DNA of 64,000 bases from Oxydemutator sp963693105. GTDB lineage: Bacteria > Pseudomonadota > Gammaproteobacteria > Poriferisulfidales > Oxydemutatoraceae. The stretch lies in NCBI GenBank assembly GCA_963693105.1, contig OY843752.1, forward strand, positions 1,674,001-1,738,000, written 5' to 3'. Numbering within the stretch: the stretch's first letter is position 1; each line of letters starts with the position of its first letter. The notes under the pieces are model-generated. The model was not told where the DNA came from and ran no database searches. It was given only the letters and a program-made list of their open reading frames with translations. Positions 44,097-55,900 of the stretch are shown piece by piece. A program made the position numbers and the translations under genes.

Positions 44097-44582
44097 TCAG
44101 TTGCCGAACGTGAGCGCGGCGGGTGAGATCAGCACGTCGAACTGTTCGCACCAGACGACGACCGACGGGTAGCGGCCCGGGTCCACGCCTTCGGGAATGG
44201 CATAGTTCTGGCTTCCGGCAAAGGCCTTCAGGCGTCCCAGATCCACGAACATCGTGTCCGGCACTGGCGTATCGGGCGTGATGCCTGCCTGCGGCACCAG
44301 ATAGACGTGGTATTTGGGGCCGGGGCCGACCTCGAAATCCGGCTCCAGGTGCAGCAGGTCGTCGTACACCGTCACCCCGCCGCTGCCGTAATGCACCGGG
44401 TCCGACGGATTGGCGTGTATGAAATCTCCGCGCGCGATGACTTGCCTGCCCGCCTTGTCCGCCACCACTTCGTTGAGCGGCGGCGGCGGAAACCAATAAG
44501 GAAACACAAAGATACCGGCGGCAAAGCCGCCGACGCCGCCCGCAATCACCCCGGCCAGCAGACCGGCCACAAAACTTTTCAT
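44097..44582 (-). CDS. DM13-domain protein, membrane-anchored or secreted
   Basis: The 161-residue protein starts with a hydrophobic, Gly-rich segment (residues 4-30) that can serve as a signal anchor. The remainder is a DM13 domain: GSGGVTVYDDLLHLEPDFEV, GPKYHVYLVPQ, and the conserved Cys in VVWCEQFDVLISPA. DM13 domains are linked in the literature to electron transfer and cell-surface redox roles, on thin evidence. The ATG abuts the Fic gene's stop and thpR follows 10 bp later. Confidence 0.85.
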   Translation of the reverse strand: MKSFVAGLLAGVIAGGVGGFAAGIFVFPYWFPPPPLNEVVADKAGRQVIARGDFIHANPSDPVHYGSGGVTVYDDLLHLEPDFEVGPGPKYHVYLVPQAGITPDTPVPDTMFVDLGRLKAFAGSQNYAIPEGVDPGRYPSVVVWCEQFDVLISPAALTFGN

Positions 44583-45965
44583 TTACATTGCCTCCTTTGT
44601 TTCATTTTCTGGAATCTCCACAGCCTTGCGACTTTCCCGCAGCCGCTGTTCCAAACCGGGTTGTGCCGCGAAGGAAAATGCGCGCCCCGCGCGCGAGCGG
44701 ACGAGTAAACCTGTTTTTTCCAGCACCAGCAGATCATTGCGCGCCGTCTGGTACGTAACCCCGTGACTGCGGCGATGCAACTGAATGGAATAGCGTGAAC
44801 CGGGATTGCGCATCGCGTGGCCGAGCAACGCAACTTGCCGATGGTTCAACGCGGCGGTGGCGCGCAGCATCTGTTCAATGGCGCGTATCTCGCCGGTTTT
44901 GCGTGCAAGATAACCGTGCAGTTCTTCTATCGATCTGCAAACAATCCGCAGTTGGTCCAGAATGAAATAGGTGAGATCGCCCTCGTCGGTTTCGGTGTAC
45001 AGAAACGAGCGCCCGTAGGCCGCCGGCCTCTTGTGCAGAATGCTGGAGATGGAAAGAAATTCGGCGAGCCAATAGCCCCGCTTCAGCATCGCCCAGTAAA
45101 ACAGGGCGCGGGCGGTGCGCCCGTTGCCGTCAATGAACGGATGGTCGTACGCAAGCCAGAAGTGCAGCAGGATGGCGCGCACGACCGGATGCACAAAGCG
45201 GTCCCGCGGACTGCCGTTGGCAAATTGGCAAAGCCCTTTCATGCGCGCGGGAATTTCGCCCGCATCCGGCGGTTGATGCAGCAAGGTGTTGTCACGGTCG
45301 TCCCATACCGCGATTTCGTTGTCCTGGCGCAGCCAGGGCGGGGAAGTGTCGGCGGGAAGCGTGTCCTCGGCTATGGTTCCGTGTATCTCTTTTATCATGG
45401 CCGGCGTCATCTTCCGCTCCCTGCATTCGCCGATGAATTGCATTGCACGGTAGTTGTTGAGAATCATTCGCTCGGAGAGATCCGCCGGTGTTCGCCCCGA
45501 GCGCAACATCTCTTTCGCCACTTTGCGGGTGGTCGCCGCGCCCTCCAGCTGACTGGAGGTGATCGCCTCTTCAATAAGAGAGCTTTGCAGGTAGCGGTCT
45601 TTGGTCTGCGGATTGACAATCGAGTCGGGCATGGCAATCCGGCCACTCGCACCCTGGTCAATCGTGTGGAGCATCTCAAGGGCGGGGTCGGGCATGGTAT
45701 AAAAAAAACGGCGCCCCGCACAATCTGCAAGCGGAATAAAACGGCGGGTCTGCAAGCGTGCCCATTTAACCGCCACCCACCACTCCTGTGGCGTGAGACC
45801 GGCGGGGGGCTGTATCCGGCGGAAGGTGTCCCAGTGGCGATACTTCCCCTGCGGCGCGGGGCCAGCCTGTTGTTCCGGAATCTCCGCGATGCGCCGCAAC
45901 AGGCCGGGGTCGGACATCTTTTCCGTAATTTCCTTGAACGTCAGTGGTTTGGAAGGAATTTTCAT
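44583..45965 (-). CDS. Fic family protein with an N-terminal inhibitory motif and C-terminal winged helix
   Basis: Fic enzymes transfer AMP or another nucleotide part to target proteins. The 460-residue protein has the full active-site motif HPFIDGNGRTAR (His275). Upstream, TSSQLEG (Ser137 to Glu141) matches the (S/T)xxxE(G/N) inhibitory helix of class II Fic proteins, which explains the lack of a separate antitoxin. The C-terminus (about 375-450, YQTARNDLLVLEKTGLL) is a winged-helix DNA-binding domain. Two palindromic sites lie directly before the gene, which suggests autoregulation. The A/T-rich region before it differs from the GC-rich surroundings. Confidence 0.92.
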   Translation of the reverse strand: MKIPSKPLTFKEITEKMSDPGLLRRIAEIPEQQAGPAPQGKYRHWDTFRRIQPPAGLTPQEWWVAVKWARLQTRRFIPLADCAGRRFFYTMPDPALEMLHTIDQGASGRIAMPDSIVNPQTKDRYLQSSLIEEAITSSQLEGAATTRKVAKEMLRSGRTPADLSERMILNNYRAMQFIGECRERKMTPAMIKEIHGTIAEDTLPADTSPPWLRQDNEIAVWDDRDNTLLHQPPDAGEIPARMKGLCQFANGSPRDRFVHPVVRAILLHFWLAYDHPFIDGNGRTARALFYWAMLKRGYWLAEFLSISSILHKRPAAYGRSFLYTETDEGDLTYFILDQLRIVCRSIEELHGYLARKTGEIRAIEQMLRATAALNHRQVALLGHAMRNPGSRYSIQLHRRSHGVTYQTARNDLLVLEKTGLLVRSRAGRAFSFAAQPGLEQRLRESRKAVEIPENETKEAM

Positions 45966-45980
45966 TGAGAAGGCTCTTTT

Positions 45981-46018
45981 ATAAATAAATACTAATTGAT
46001 TTTATATTAGTAGTTAAA
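45981..46018. promoter_or_regulatory. Operator-like palindrome 1 upstream of fic
   Basis: AAATACTAAT and ATTAGTAGTT form 10-bp arms (one mismatch) around a 9-base A/T-rich spacer. It is one of two 38-bp near-identical copies 55 bp apart and ends 15 bp before the Fic ATG, where a bound protein would block the promoter. Confidence 0.65.
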
Positions 46019-46035
46019 CCCCTTTCTGTCAATCT

Positions 46036-46073
46036 ATAAATAACTACTAATTGATTTTATATTAGTAGTTAAA
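46036..46073. promoter_or_regulatory. Operator-like palindrome 2 upstream of fic
   Basis: AACTACTAAT (46042-46051) and ATTAGTAGTT (46061-46070) are perfect inverted arms around a 9-base spacer. The centre-to-centre distance to copy 1 is 55 bp, just over five helical turns, so two bound dimers would face nearly the same side. Confidence 0.7.
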
Positions 46074-46112
46074 TCCTCTGTTATCCAGCCCCCGATTCCG
46101 GAGATGGCTCCG

Positions 46113-46835
46113 CTACACGTTCTCCAGAAGTCCCATATCCATCTCGCGCCATTCGCCGCCGGGCAGGTCGCGCGGCAGTCGGACGGGGCCGAAACGCACG
46201 CGAATCAGCCGGTTCACCGTAAAACCCTGGCTCTTCCACAGGCGGCGCACCAGACGGTTGCGCCCCTCGCGCAGGCTGACGCGGAACCAGCGGTTGCTGC
46301 CGTCGGCGGCGGCGTGCTCCTCCAGTGTTTCGAAACGGGCGGGGCCGTCGTCCAGCTGAACTCCGCGCCGCAGGCGTTCGAGCGCGTCGGCGGTAACGCG
46401 CCCGCGCACTCTCGCCAGGTATTCGCGCACCAGACCGCTTGAAGGATGCATCAGGCGGTGCGCGAGTTCTCCGTCGGTACACAACAGCAACAGGCCGGAA
46501 GTGTTGACATCGAGGCGGCCCACGGCAATCCAGCGCGCGCCCCGCAACGGCGGCAGATGGTCGAACACCGTGGGCCTGCCGCCGGGGTCGCCGCGGCTTA
46601 CGATCACGCCGCACGGCTTGTGGAACATGATCAGGCGGCGCACACGCACGTCCGGCAGCACGATGCGCCGCCCGTCAATGGAGATGGAATCCGACGACGA
46701 CACGCGGTCGCCAAGCTGCGCGAGGCGGCCACGGACGCGCACCCGGCCATCGGCAATCAGGCGTTCAATCCGGCGGCGCGAGCCGACACCGGCATCCGCC
46801 AGCAACTTCTGTATTCTGTGAAATGCCTGCGACAT
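46113..46835 (-). CDS. rluB: 23S rRNA pseudouridine(2605) synthase
   Basis: RsuA/RluB/RluE-type pseudouridine synthase. The 240-residue protein has an N-terminal S4 domain (MSQAFHRIQKLLADAGVGSR), the family block HKPCGVIVSRGDPGGRPTVF, and the catalytic Asp109 in AVGRLDVNTSGLLLL. RluB is chosen over RsuA because rluB normally follows scpA-scpB. Here a 10-kb gene lies between scpB and rluB. The 5' end of rluB is duplicated at 57384-57434. Confidence 0.9.
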   Translation of the reverse strand: MSQAFHRIQKLLADAGVGSRRRIERLIADGRVRVRGRLAQLGDRVSSSDSISIDGRRIVLPDVRVRRLIMFHKPCGVIVSRGDPGGRPTVFDHLPPLRGARWIAVGRLDVNTSGLLLLCTDGELAHRLMHPSSGLVREYLARVRGRVTADALERLRRGVQLDDGPARFETLEEHAAADGSNRWFRVSLREGRNRLVRRLWKSQGFTVNRLIRVRFGPVRLPRDLPGGEWREMDMGLLENV

Positions 46836-46895
46836 GGGGCGTGCCTTGCGGCGCGTCCGCGTCCGGCCCGGCGATGCTGCCGGGAGCGGCCAGCG
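46791..46895. repeat. scpB/rluB junction repeat, rluB-side copy
   Basis: Direct copy of the scpB 3' end and rluB 5' end found also at 57384-57605. This copy holds the intact rluB start and a truncated scpB end. It lacks the QDTP-coding repeat expansion of the other copy and a 6-base insertion present there. Confidence 0.9.
46836..46895 (-). pseudogene. Remnant of the scpB 3' end
   Basis: Translates as LAAPGSIAGPDADAPQGTP and continues HVAGISQNTEVAG into rluB, matching the C-terminus of ScpB. Only about the last 33 codons exist, and the ones inside rluB overlap its start. The functional scpB lies more than 10 kb away on the other side of the giant gene. Confidence 0.9.
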
Positions 46896-46902
46896 GAGGT
46901 GT

Positions 46903-46922
46903 CCTCGTAGTACTACCCGAGG
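46903..46922. repeat. Interrupted palindrome downstream of the giant Calx-beta gene
   Basis: CCTCG-TAGTACTA-CC-CGAGG, centred on the perfect palindrome GTAGTACTAC. It lies 18 bp after the stop of the giant gene, at the joint between its 3' flank and the scpB remnant. It could fold as a hairpin in the transcript; without a T-run it is not a convincing terminator. Confidence 0.4.
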
Positions 46923-46940
46923 AAAGGTGCAAAGATACGG

Positions 46941-49900
46941 TCAGGAGGGGCGGTTCGCCGCACCGCGGCGGCCAGAAACCAGCAACAGCAGCAGCAGCGC
47001 GGCGAGAGCCGACAGGCCGAAGCCGCCGCCGCTGTGACGGCTGCGGCCGCCGGCAGCGCCGATTCTCAGGCCGAGGGGATCTTTGACAATGCTGTTGATT
47101 TCGCCATCGTCGTCGTTCATGCCGCCGTCAACGACATAAACCGCCAGGCAGTCGCCGACCGCGCCGGTGTTGAAATCGTAGTTTGTGCCGTCATCGTCCG
47201 GACAACCGCCATCGCTCAATTCCGCAAAACCATAACGGCTGCCGTCGGCGGTGCTGAACGGCCTCAACGCACCCGTGCCGCTGGCCTCCGAATCGCTGTA
47301 CTTGAAGAGGCTCAACGCCTGGCCGCGCAGGCTTTGCGGCAGCGGAATAATCACCCCCGCGAGGCCGCCCTCGTCGCCCGCCCCGGCGTAGTCCACGCCG
47401 AAAATCGAGAAGTCATACACCACCGACAAACCGGACGGCAGATTGTCAAAGCTCGATGCCGCATAGTCGTTGTAAGCGACCGTGTCCCTCGTGGCCGACG
47501 CCGTGACCGCCCGCGCAAGAGACGAGTCGCCGAGGCGCAGACTCTGCCCCGAAAACACCGGGCGGATGTGCTGCCAGATTCTTGCGCCTGCCGTGCCCGA
47601 CACCTCCATTGATACCGCCACCGGCAGGTATGCAATGTCACTGTAGGAGTCGTGGGCGTCGGCAATGCCATCGTTATCGGCGTCGCCGAGGACATCCGAA
47701 AGCGGATTACCCGCGGCAACCACCGGATAGCGGAGCATCACCGTCGCGGTCGTGCCGCCTGAACCGGCTATCTCAATCGATTCCGGAACATCCGGCACGG
47801 TAAACGTGAAGACACGGGTCTCGGTCGTACTGCCGACCCGGACCGGTATCCTTATACTGCAAGTACTGATACCGCCTGACAACCGCACCACGGTGCGCAC
47901 GACGTTGAGACACCTCAACTGCGGACGCCCCACCACCGGCGGGAAGCCGTCCGCGTCGGGCACGACCTCGACCGTCGTCTGCGTCGAAAGACCCAGCGAG
48001 TAATCTCTTATCATCGGGTGAACGCTGGTGGATGGACGCCACAGCCGGGACACGGCTCCCTCCCTCAATCCGGTAATGTGCCAGACTTCCGTGCCGGTCG
48101 TCGCGGTTGAAAAGCTTGACGTGATTGAAAAGGTCGGGGGCGTGCCGGCGCCGGCCACAGTTTCGGCCGTGGCGACGGTGCTGCCGACGGGTATTCTCGA
48201 CAAGTCCAGCGTCAGCGTCGGGGCGGTGATTTGAGCGCTGTCAAAGGAAGCCCGCACCACCACGTCGTTGCCCGTCGTGAACAGACGCTGCGAGTCCATA
48301 TTCAGTTCCGGCACACGCCGGATGAACTGCTCCGGCAGATCGCTGTCGGTCGTCGTATCCACAGCCCACAAGCCGTTCGCACTCGTCGCCAGCCAGCCTA
48401 TCCGGTGACTGACATCCGCAATGACGTTGCTCCAGTCCACCGTCTCGCAGCCGCCTGCGCGCACCATTGCCGCGTAATTGGCCGGGAACTTCCCGGTGCA
48501 GCCGTAACTGCTGATCCTCGAATCATAGCCGCCGTCGTAACCGAAGGTGTCGCTCAGGTAATACGCCTGAATGTTCGTCGCCGCCGTCTGCGCCGTGCTC
48601 GACACCGATGAAACGCCGAGATGAACCTCGGCCCCATACTCGCGGATTCCCGAATAAGCGATGAACGCAGGCGCCAGTTCAGTGCCCTCTCGCATCGGAT
48701 CAACGGCAAACGCAGGCAGTTCACCCGGCAACGCCGCCACCAGCGGATTGGAACCGATGCGCGCTTCCACCGCGTCCGGTATGCCATCGGAGTCGGCGTC
48801 CGCCACCACGCCGTAGTTTATCGTGATGGTGGCCTGCGTCGTCTGGTTGCGGATTTCGTTGGTACGCGAATCCAGCGCGCGGTCGAAGATGCCGGGCACA
48901 TCGTTCGCATCGTCGCCCGGATATTCATACACCGCGAACACACCGCCGTCACCCACCGTCAGTTCACGCGCCAGCTCCAGCACGATGCCTCTCGGCGCGT
49001 GGTACAACGCGCTTGTCACCGTAACCGTGCCCGTACTCGGCCCGGTCCTCACGTCCAGCGTAAAGCCGCGCACTTCGGCGCCGGCCGCCAACTGGCCCGG
49101 CTCGATGGCGTCCATCCTCTGCGACGGGGGCAAAATGGCCAGGTCTTCGTTCGCACTGAGCCACACGCGGCTCTGGCCGCCGGCCCACGGCAAGCCCTCG
49201 AACCGCGGAGGGGCGCTGTCTATGCCTGCAATCCCCAGCGTCACGAAGCTTGGCATGACCGTGATGATTCCACCGGCGAGACCGCCGCCACTGGCGCCGG
49301 TCAGGGTCAGCGTGAAGAACCTGTCCTCGATATCCCCGCCCGTCGGTTCCACCAACCCCGGCAAATCGAAGGAATGAGTCTCGGCGGCGGTGGAGCGGAC
49401 TACAACCGCGCCGGTAATCGGATAACTGCTGTGTCCGACAAAATCCTCCGGCGCGGCGGAATTCATGGACGCCGCGCCGCTGGTGATACTCCACAGCACC
49501 GTAAGCGGCGCGGTCCGGGGGGTGCTGATATTCAGCCCGGCCTGCGGTACTTCGTCGCCTGCCGCAATGAACAAAGCGCCCGGCTCCGGCTCCACCAGCG
49601 ACACCCTCACCGGGTCGTCGCGAATGGCAATCATGAGCGTAGCGGGATTGACCACAGGACTGCCGGACCCGGCGGTGAGGGTTACACTGAAAGTCCTTGT
49701 CCCGTCGTCCGTCTCTCTGTCTATCAGGCCAATCTCTACGGGCAGGCTGCGGGTGTCGCTGCTGAAGGGGCCGATAAGCTGGTTGGTACGCGCCACGTAG
49801 TCGGTGCTGCCGAAAGCGGTTCCGTCCACCGTATTGGCTGTGACGAAGATATTGTCACGAGTCAACATCGCGGTTGACAAGATGGAGACAGTCCCGACAA

Positions 49901-52900
49901 CCATCACATCTCCCTCAAACACCGCCAATGCTGGATCACTCCAGCCTATGAGAAGTTCCTCGTTGTCGTTAATGGTAACGGTGGACAAATCAGGATTGAT
50001 ATCCACCCTGGACAACGCTTGACCCGACGGCTGGCTCAACTCCAGGCTGAACCGCTCGGTGTTCTCAATCACCGTGTCATCGGTTATGCCGACGGCGAAG
50101 CACTCCCTGCGCCGAGCATCTGAGAAAGGACCGACCACCTGATTGGTAATCGGGTTGTAGTCGGCGTTAGCGGCCTCACTTTCTCTGGTATTCACGCTCA
50201 ACGGGAACATGCGGTCTAGAGGCTCGCTAAGGGGCGGACTGGTTACCTCAACACACACCTGAAACTGTCCTACATCCTCGCTCTCCACGTAGCTCGTCCG
50301 CTCAAAACCCACTGTGACCCGGTCCTCGTCCTCAATGGTGATGGTGGCCGTGGTGGGCGCAATCACGATGTTCCCGTCGTCGGCGGTCCCCGAGGGTAGG
50401 GAGAGCACAACGGAGAAAGTCTCTGCCTCCTCAGGCACATCGTCGTCCCTGATGGCAATTTCTACGGACACGCTGCGGGTGGCGCCGCCGAAGGGGCCGA
50501 CAGGGTAGCTGGTGACCGGGTAGTCGTCAACGCCATCGGCGCTTCCGTCCACCGGGTTGGCCACGATGGAAAAAGCGCGCTCAAGCGGCTCGTCCGCCGC
50601 AGGATTGCTGATGACGACGGTCAGGGTGGCCGTTTCCGAACTCTCCCTCACCATAACAGCACGGAAATCTTCCGCGAAGCCAATAGTAACCGGATCGTCG
50701 TCCTCAATGGTGATGGTGGCCCGTGCCGGCACAATCGCGATGTCCGGCGGCGTCCCCTCTCCCGGCGGAAAGGAGAGCGCAACGGAGAAAGTGGGCGCAC
50801 CCTCAGGCACCATGTCGTCCGGGATGGCAATCGTTACGGACAGGCTGCGGGTGGCGTCGCTGAAGGGGCCGACCCTCTGCTCGGTAATCACCGCGTAGTC
50901 GTCGCCGCCGGTGGCGGTTCCGTCCATCGTGTTGGCCACAAGGTAAAAAGCTTCGCGAGTCATCAGCGCGCCCGACCCGGGCACGCCGAGGATGGCGACG
51001 GTCAGGGTGACCGCTCCCGCACCCTCCGGCACCGTAAGGGAATCCTCCGCGAAGCCAATACGAATCAAATCGTCGTCCACAATGTCTATGGTGGCCGTGC
51101 CGTCCTCAATCATGATGTTCGGCGGCGGCGCATCTCCCGGCGGAAAGGAGAGCGCAACGGAGAAAGTGGATGCAGGCTCAGCCGCCATGTCGTCCAGGAT
51201 GGTGATTGTTACGGACTGGCTGCGGTTGTCGCTGCTGAAAGGGCCGATCATCTGCTCGGTGATTACCACGTAATCGCTGCTGCCGGTGGCGGTTCCGTCC
51301 ATCGTGCTGACGACAAGGGAAAAAGCATCGCGCTCAATCGGCACGCCCGCCGCAGGCTCGCTGATTTCGACGCTCAGGGTGACCGTTCCCGAACCCTCCT
51401 GCACCATGACGGCGCGGGAATCCTCCGCGAAGCCAATACGAATCTCGTCGTTGTCCTCAATGGTGACGATGGCCGTGCCGGGCATAATCACGGTGTCCGC
51501 CGCTGTCGGCGCATCTCCCGCGAGAAGCCCGAGCGCAACGGAAAAAGTGGATGCACCCTCAGGCGCCATGTCGTCCGTGATGGCAATGGTTACGGACTGG
51601 CTGCGGGTGGTGTTGTTGAAGGGGCCGATACGCTCGTTAGTGAGCGCCCCGTAGTCGGCGGCATCGGCGGTTCCATCCATCGTGCTGGCCGCGATGAAAA
51701 AATCAGCGCGATCAATCGGCGCGCCCGACGCAGGCTCGCTGATGACGACGGTCAGCGCAACCTCTCCAGCACCCTCCGGCACCGTAACGGCGCGGGAATC
51801 ATCCGCGAAGCCAAGAGTAACCGGATCGTTGTCCACAATGGTGACGGTGGTCATGGTGGTCACAATCACGATGTCCGTCGGCGTCGTCACTCCCGCAGGA
51901 AAGGAGAGCGCAACGGAGAAAGTGGATGCATTCTCAGGCACCATGTCGTCCGGGATGGTAATCGTCACGGACTGGCTGCGGGTGGTGTCGCCGAAGCCGA
52001 TATTCTGGTCAAGCGCCTCGTAGTCCACGCCGCCAACGGCGGTTCCGTCCATCGTCCTGGCCACAAGGGAAAAATCAGCGCGATCAACCGGCATGCCCGC
52101 CTCAGGCACGCTGATTTCGACGGTCAGGTCGGCCGTTGCCGCATCCTCCTGCACCATAAGGGAATCCCCGGCGAAGCCAATACGAACCGGATCCACAATG
52201 GAGATGATGGCCGTGTCGGGATCAATCGCGGCGAACTGCGGCGGCGCTCCCGGAAAGGAGAGCGTAACGGAAAAAGTGGATGCACCCTCAGGCACTATGT
52301 CGTTCGTGATGGCAATTGCTACGGACTGGCTGCGGGTGGCGTTGCCGAAGAAGCCGATATTCTGGTCAGAGAGCACCGTGTAGTCGGCGGTATCGGCGCT
52401 GCCGTCCATCGTGTTGGCCACGATGGAAAAATCATCAATCTCAATCGGCATGTCCGACGCAGGCTCGCTGATGACGACGGTCAGGGTGACCGCTCCCGCA
52501 TTCTCCGACACCGTAACGATGCGGGAATCCGTCGCGAAGCCAACACGAACCGGATCATCGTCCACAATGGTGATGGTGGCCATTGCCCTGTCGGGATGAA
52601 TCTCGATGTCCGCCAGCGGCGTGGCGAGCGCAACGGAGAAAGTGGATGCACCCTCATACCGCATGTCGTCCGTGATGGTAATCTCTACGGACACGCTGCG
52701 ATTGTCGCTGCTGAAAAGGCCGACACTTTCGTTAATGAGCGCCTCGTAGTCGCTGCCGTCGGCGCTGCCGGCCATGGTGTTGGCCATGATGGAAAAAACG
52801 TGCTCAATCCCCACGTCCGGCGCAGGTTCGATGATTTCGACGGTCAGGGTGGCCGTTTCCGAACTCTCCCCTATCGTAACGGTGAGGGAATCCGTCGTGA

Positions 52901-55900
52901 AGCCAACACGAACCGGCTCGTCGTCCACAATGGTGACGGTGGCCACGCCAAACTCGGAAACAATCCTGATGTCCGAGGAGGCCGTTCCCGCAGGCACGGC
53001 AAGTGCAATGCTGAAAGTGGATGCACCATCAAACACCATGTCGTCCGCGATGGCAATCGCTATGGAGTGGCTGCGGGCGGTGTCGCTGAAAGGGCCGATT
53101 GTGGCATCAGAGAGCATCGTGTATTCGCTGCCATCGGCGGCGCTTCCGTCCGCCGTGCTGGCCATAATGGAAAAAGCAGCGCGATCCGCCAGCGCGCCCG
53201 ACTCAGGCTCGCCGAGGATGGTGGCGGTCAGGGTGACCGCTCCCGCCCCCTCCAACACCATGGCGTTGCGGGAATCCGTCGTGAAGCCAAGACGAACCGA
53301 ATCGTCGTCCTCAATAATGGTGACGGTGGCCATCATCCTGTCGGGATTCAGCACCACGCTGTCCTCCGGGTTGGGGTTGTCCACAGTGGAGAGTACAACG
53401 GTAAAAGTGGTTGGAGTATCAGGCACAAAGTCGTTCGGGAGGCCAATTCCTATGGGCAGACTACAGCTGTCGCCACCGGAGTGGGCGATACTGGCGTCAG
53501 TGAATACCTCGTAGTCGGTGCCGCGGATGGCGCTTCCGCCTGTCGTGCTGACCCTGAGGGAAGAAAAATTGCAAATATCACGAGTGACTTCAATACCACC
53601 AAACGCGGAGATGGCGACGGTCAGGGTAACCACTCCCGCCTCCTCCGGCGCCGTAACGACGAGGGAATCCGTCGTGAAGCCAACAGGAAGCGGATCGTCG
53701 TCAAGAATGGTAACGGTCAACACCGAAGGATTGATATTCAACAACCTTCTATCCAACGCCGTTGAATCCGTCGGATGCGTTATAACTACGCGGTACTGCT
53801 CGTCGTTCTCAACGACCATGTCATTGTGAATAGCGTACTGGCTAGTCCTGAAATGAGGCTGAGCTGTCCCCCCCCCTACGAAGAAAGTACCGCTACTAGT
53901 GCTGCAGTAGTCGTTGGAGATGCATGCGCCGAAGTCGCGAGTACCACCTCCGATGGCGTCGGAGGAGCCGATGGGATCGCCGGTCATTGGCTCGAAATCG
54001 AAATCCACTTTGACTATGCGCTCTATTGTTTGTGTTGCGGGTTCACCATTTTGTATTACACCTAAAGAAAAGCGCGGTGCCGCACTTTCATCCAGGCTGG
54101 CAGCACCAGTACGACAACAATCAAAGACAAAACCCACTGTGACTATCTCATCGTCCTCAATGGAGATGATGGCCGTGTCGGGATCAAGCACGACGCCCGA
54201 CGGCGTCGTCGCTCCCGGGAGAAAGGAGAGCGCAACGGAGAAAGTGGTGAGTGAAGCCTCAGTCACATCATCGTCCACGATGTCGATCATTACGGACAGG
54301 CTGCGATTGGTGTCGCCGAAAGAGCCGATATTCCGGTTGGTGAACGCCATGTATTCGCTGCTATCGGCGCTGGAGGCCACCGTGCTGGCCACGATGGAAA
54401 AATCATCGAGATCAATCAACGTGCCCGCCGCAGGCTCGCTGATTTCGACGCTCAGGGTGACCGTTCCCGAATTCTCCCCCCACGTAACGGCGCGGGAATC
54501 CTCCGCGAAGCCAAGAATAACCGGATCGTCGTCCACAATGGTGACGATGGCCATGCCGGTCACAATTCTGGTGTTCGACGGCGTCTGCCCCGGAGCAAAG
54601 GCGAGCGTAACGGAAAAAGTGGATACACTCGCACCCTCAGGCACCATGTCGTCCGTGATGGCAATCGTTACGGACTGGCTGCGGTTGTCGCTGCTGAAAG
54701 GGCCGATTGTGGCATTAGAGAGCATCGTGTATTCGCTGCCATCGGCGGTTCCGTCCGCCGTGCTGGCCACGATGGAAAAATCATCGCGCTCAATCGGCGC
54801 GCCCGACGCAGGCTCGCTGATGACGACGGTCAGGGTGACCGCTCCCGCACCCTCCGGCGTCATGACGGCAAGGGAATCCTCCGCGAAGCCAAGACGAATC
54901 TCGTCGTTGTCCTCAATCGTGACGATGGCCGTGTCGGGCATAATCACGGTGTCCGCCGCTGTCGGCGCCTCTCCCGCGAGAAGCCCGAGCGCAACGGAAA
55001 AAGTGGATGCACCCTCAGGCGCCATGTCGTCCGTGATGGCAATGGTTACGGAGTGGCTGCGGGTGGTGTTGTTGAAGGGGCCGATACGCTCGCCAGTGAG
55101 CGCTCCGTAGTCGGCGGCATCGGCGGTTCCATCCATCGTGCTGGCCGCGATGAAAAAATCAGCGCGATCAATCGGCGCGCCCGACGCAGGCTCGCTGATG
55201 ACGACGGTCAGGGCGACCTCTCCCGCACCCTCCGGCACCGTGACGGCAAGGGAATCCTCCGCGAAGCCAAGAGTAACCGGATCATCGTCCACAATGGTGA
55301 CGGTGGTCATGGTGGTCACAATCACGATGTTCCCGGCGTCGGCGGCCCCCGAGGGAATGGAGAGCACAACGGAGAAAGTGGATGCATCCTCAGGCGCCAT
55401 GTCGTCCGTGATGGTAATCGTTACGGACTGGCTGCGGGTGGTGTCGCCGAAGGGGCCGATATTCTGGTTAAGCACCGTGTAGTCGGTGCTGCCGATGGCG
55501 GTTCCGTCCACCGTGCTGACCTCGAGGAAAAAATCCTCGCGCACAATCGGCGCGCCCGCCGCAGGCTCGCTGATTTCGACGGTCAGGGTGACCGCTCCCG
55601 CACCCTCCTGCACCGTAAGGGAATCCTCCGCGAAGCCAATACGAACCTCGTTGTCCACAATGGAGACGATGGCCGTGCCGTGCTCAATAGAGGTGTCTCG
55701 CGGCGGCATTCCCGGAAAGGAGAGCGCAACGGAGAAAGTGGAACCAGCCTCAGGCACCATGCTGTCCAGGATGGTAATCGTTACGGGCTGGCTGCGGGTG
55801 GTGTCGCCGAAAGAGCCGATATTCTGGTCAGTGATCACCACGTAGTCGGTGCTGCCGATGGCGGTTCCGTTCATCGTGTTGGCCACAAGGGAAAAATCAC

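Noticed and set aside
46836..46940. Transposon ends or target-site duplications around the giant gene
   Set aside because: The flanking direct repeats are pieces of scpB and rluB of unequal completeness, and no transposase or terminal inverted repeat is present; duplication plus deletion explains them better.
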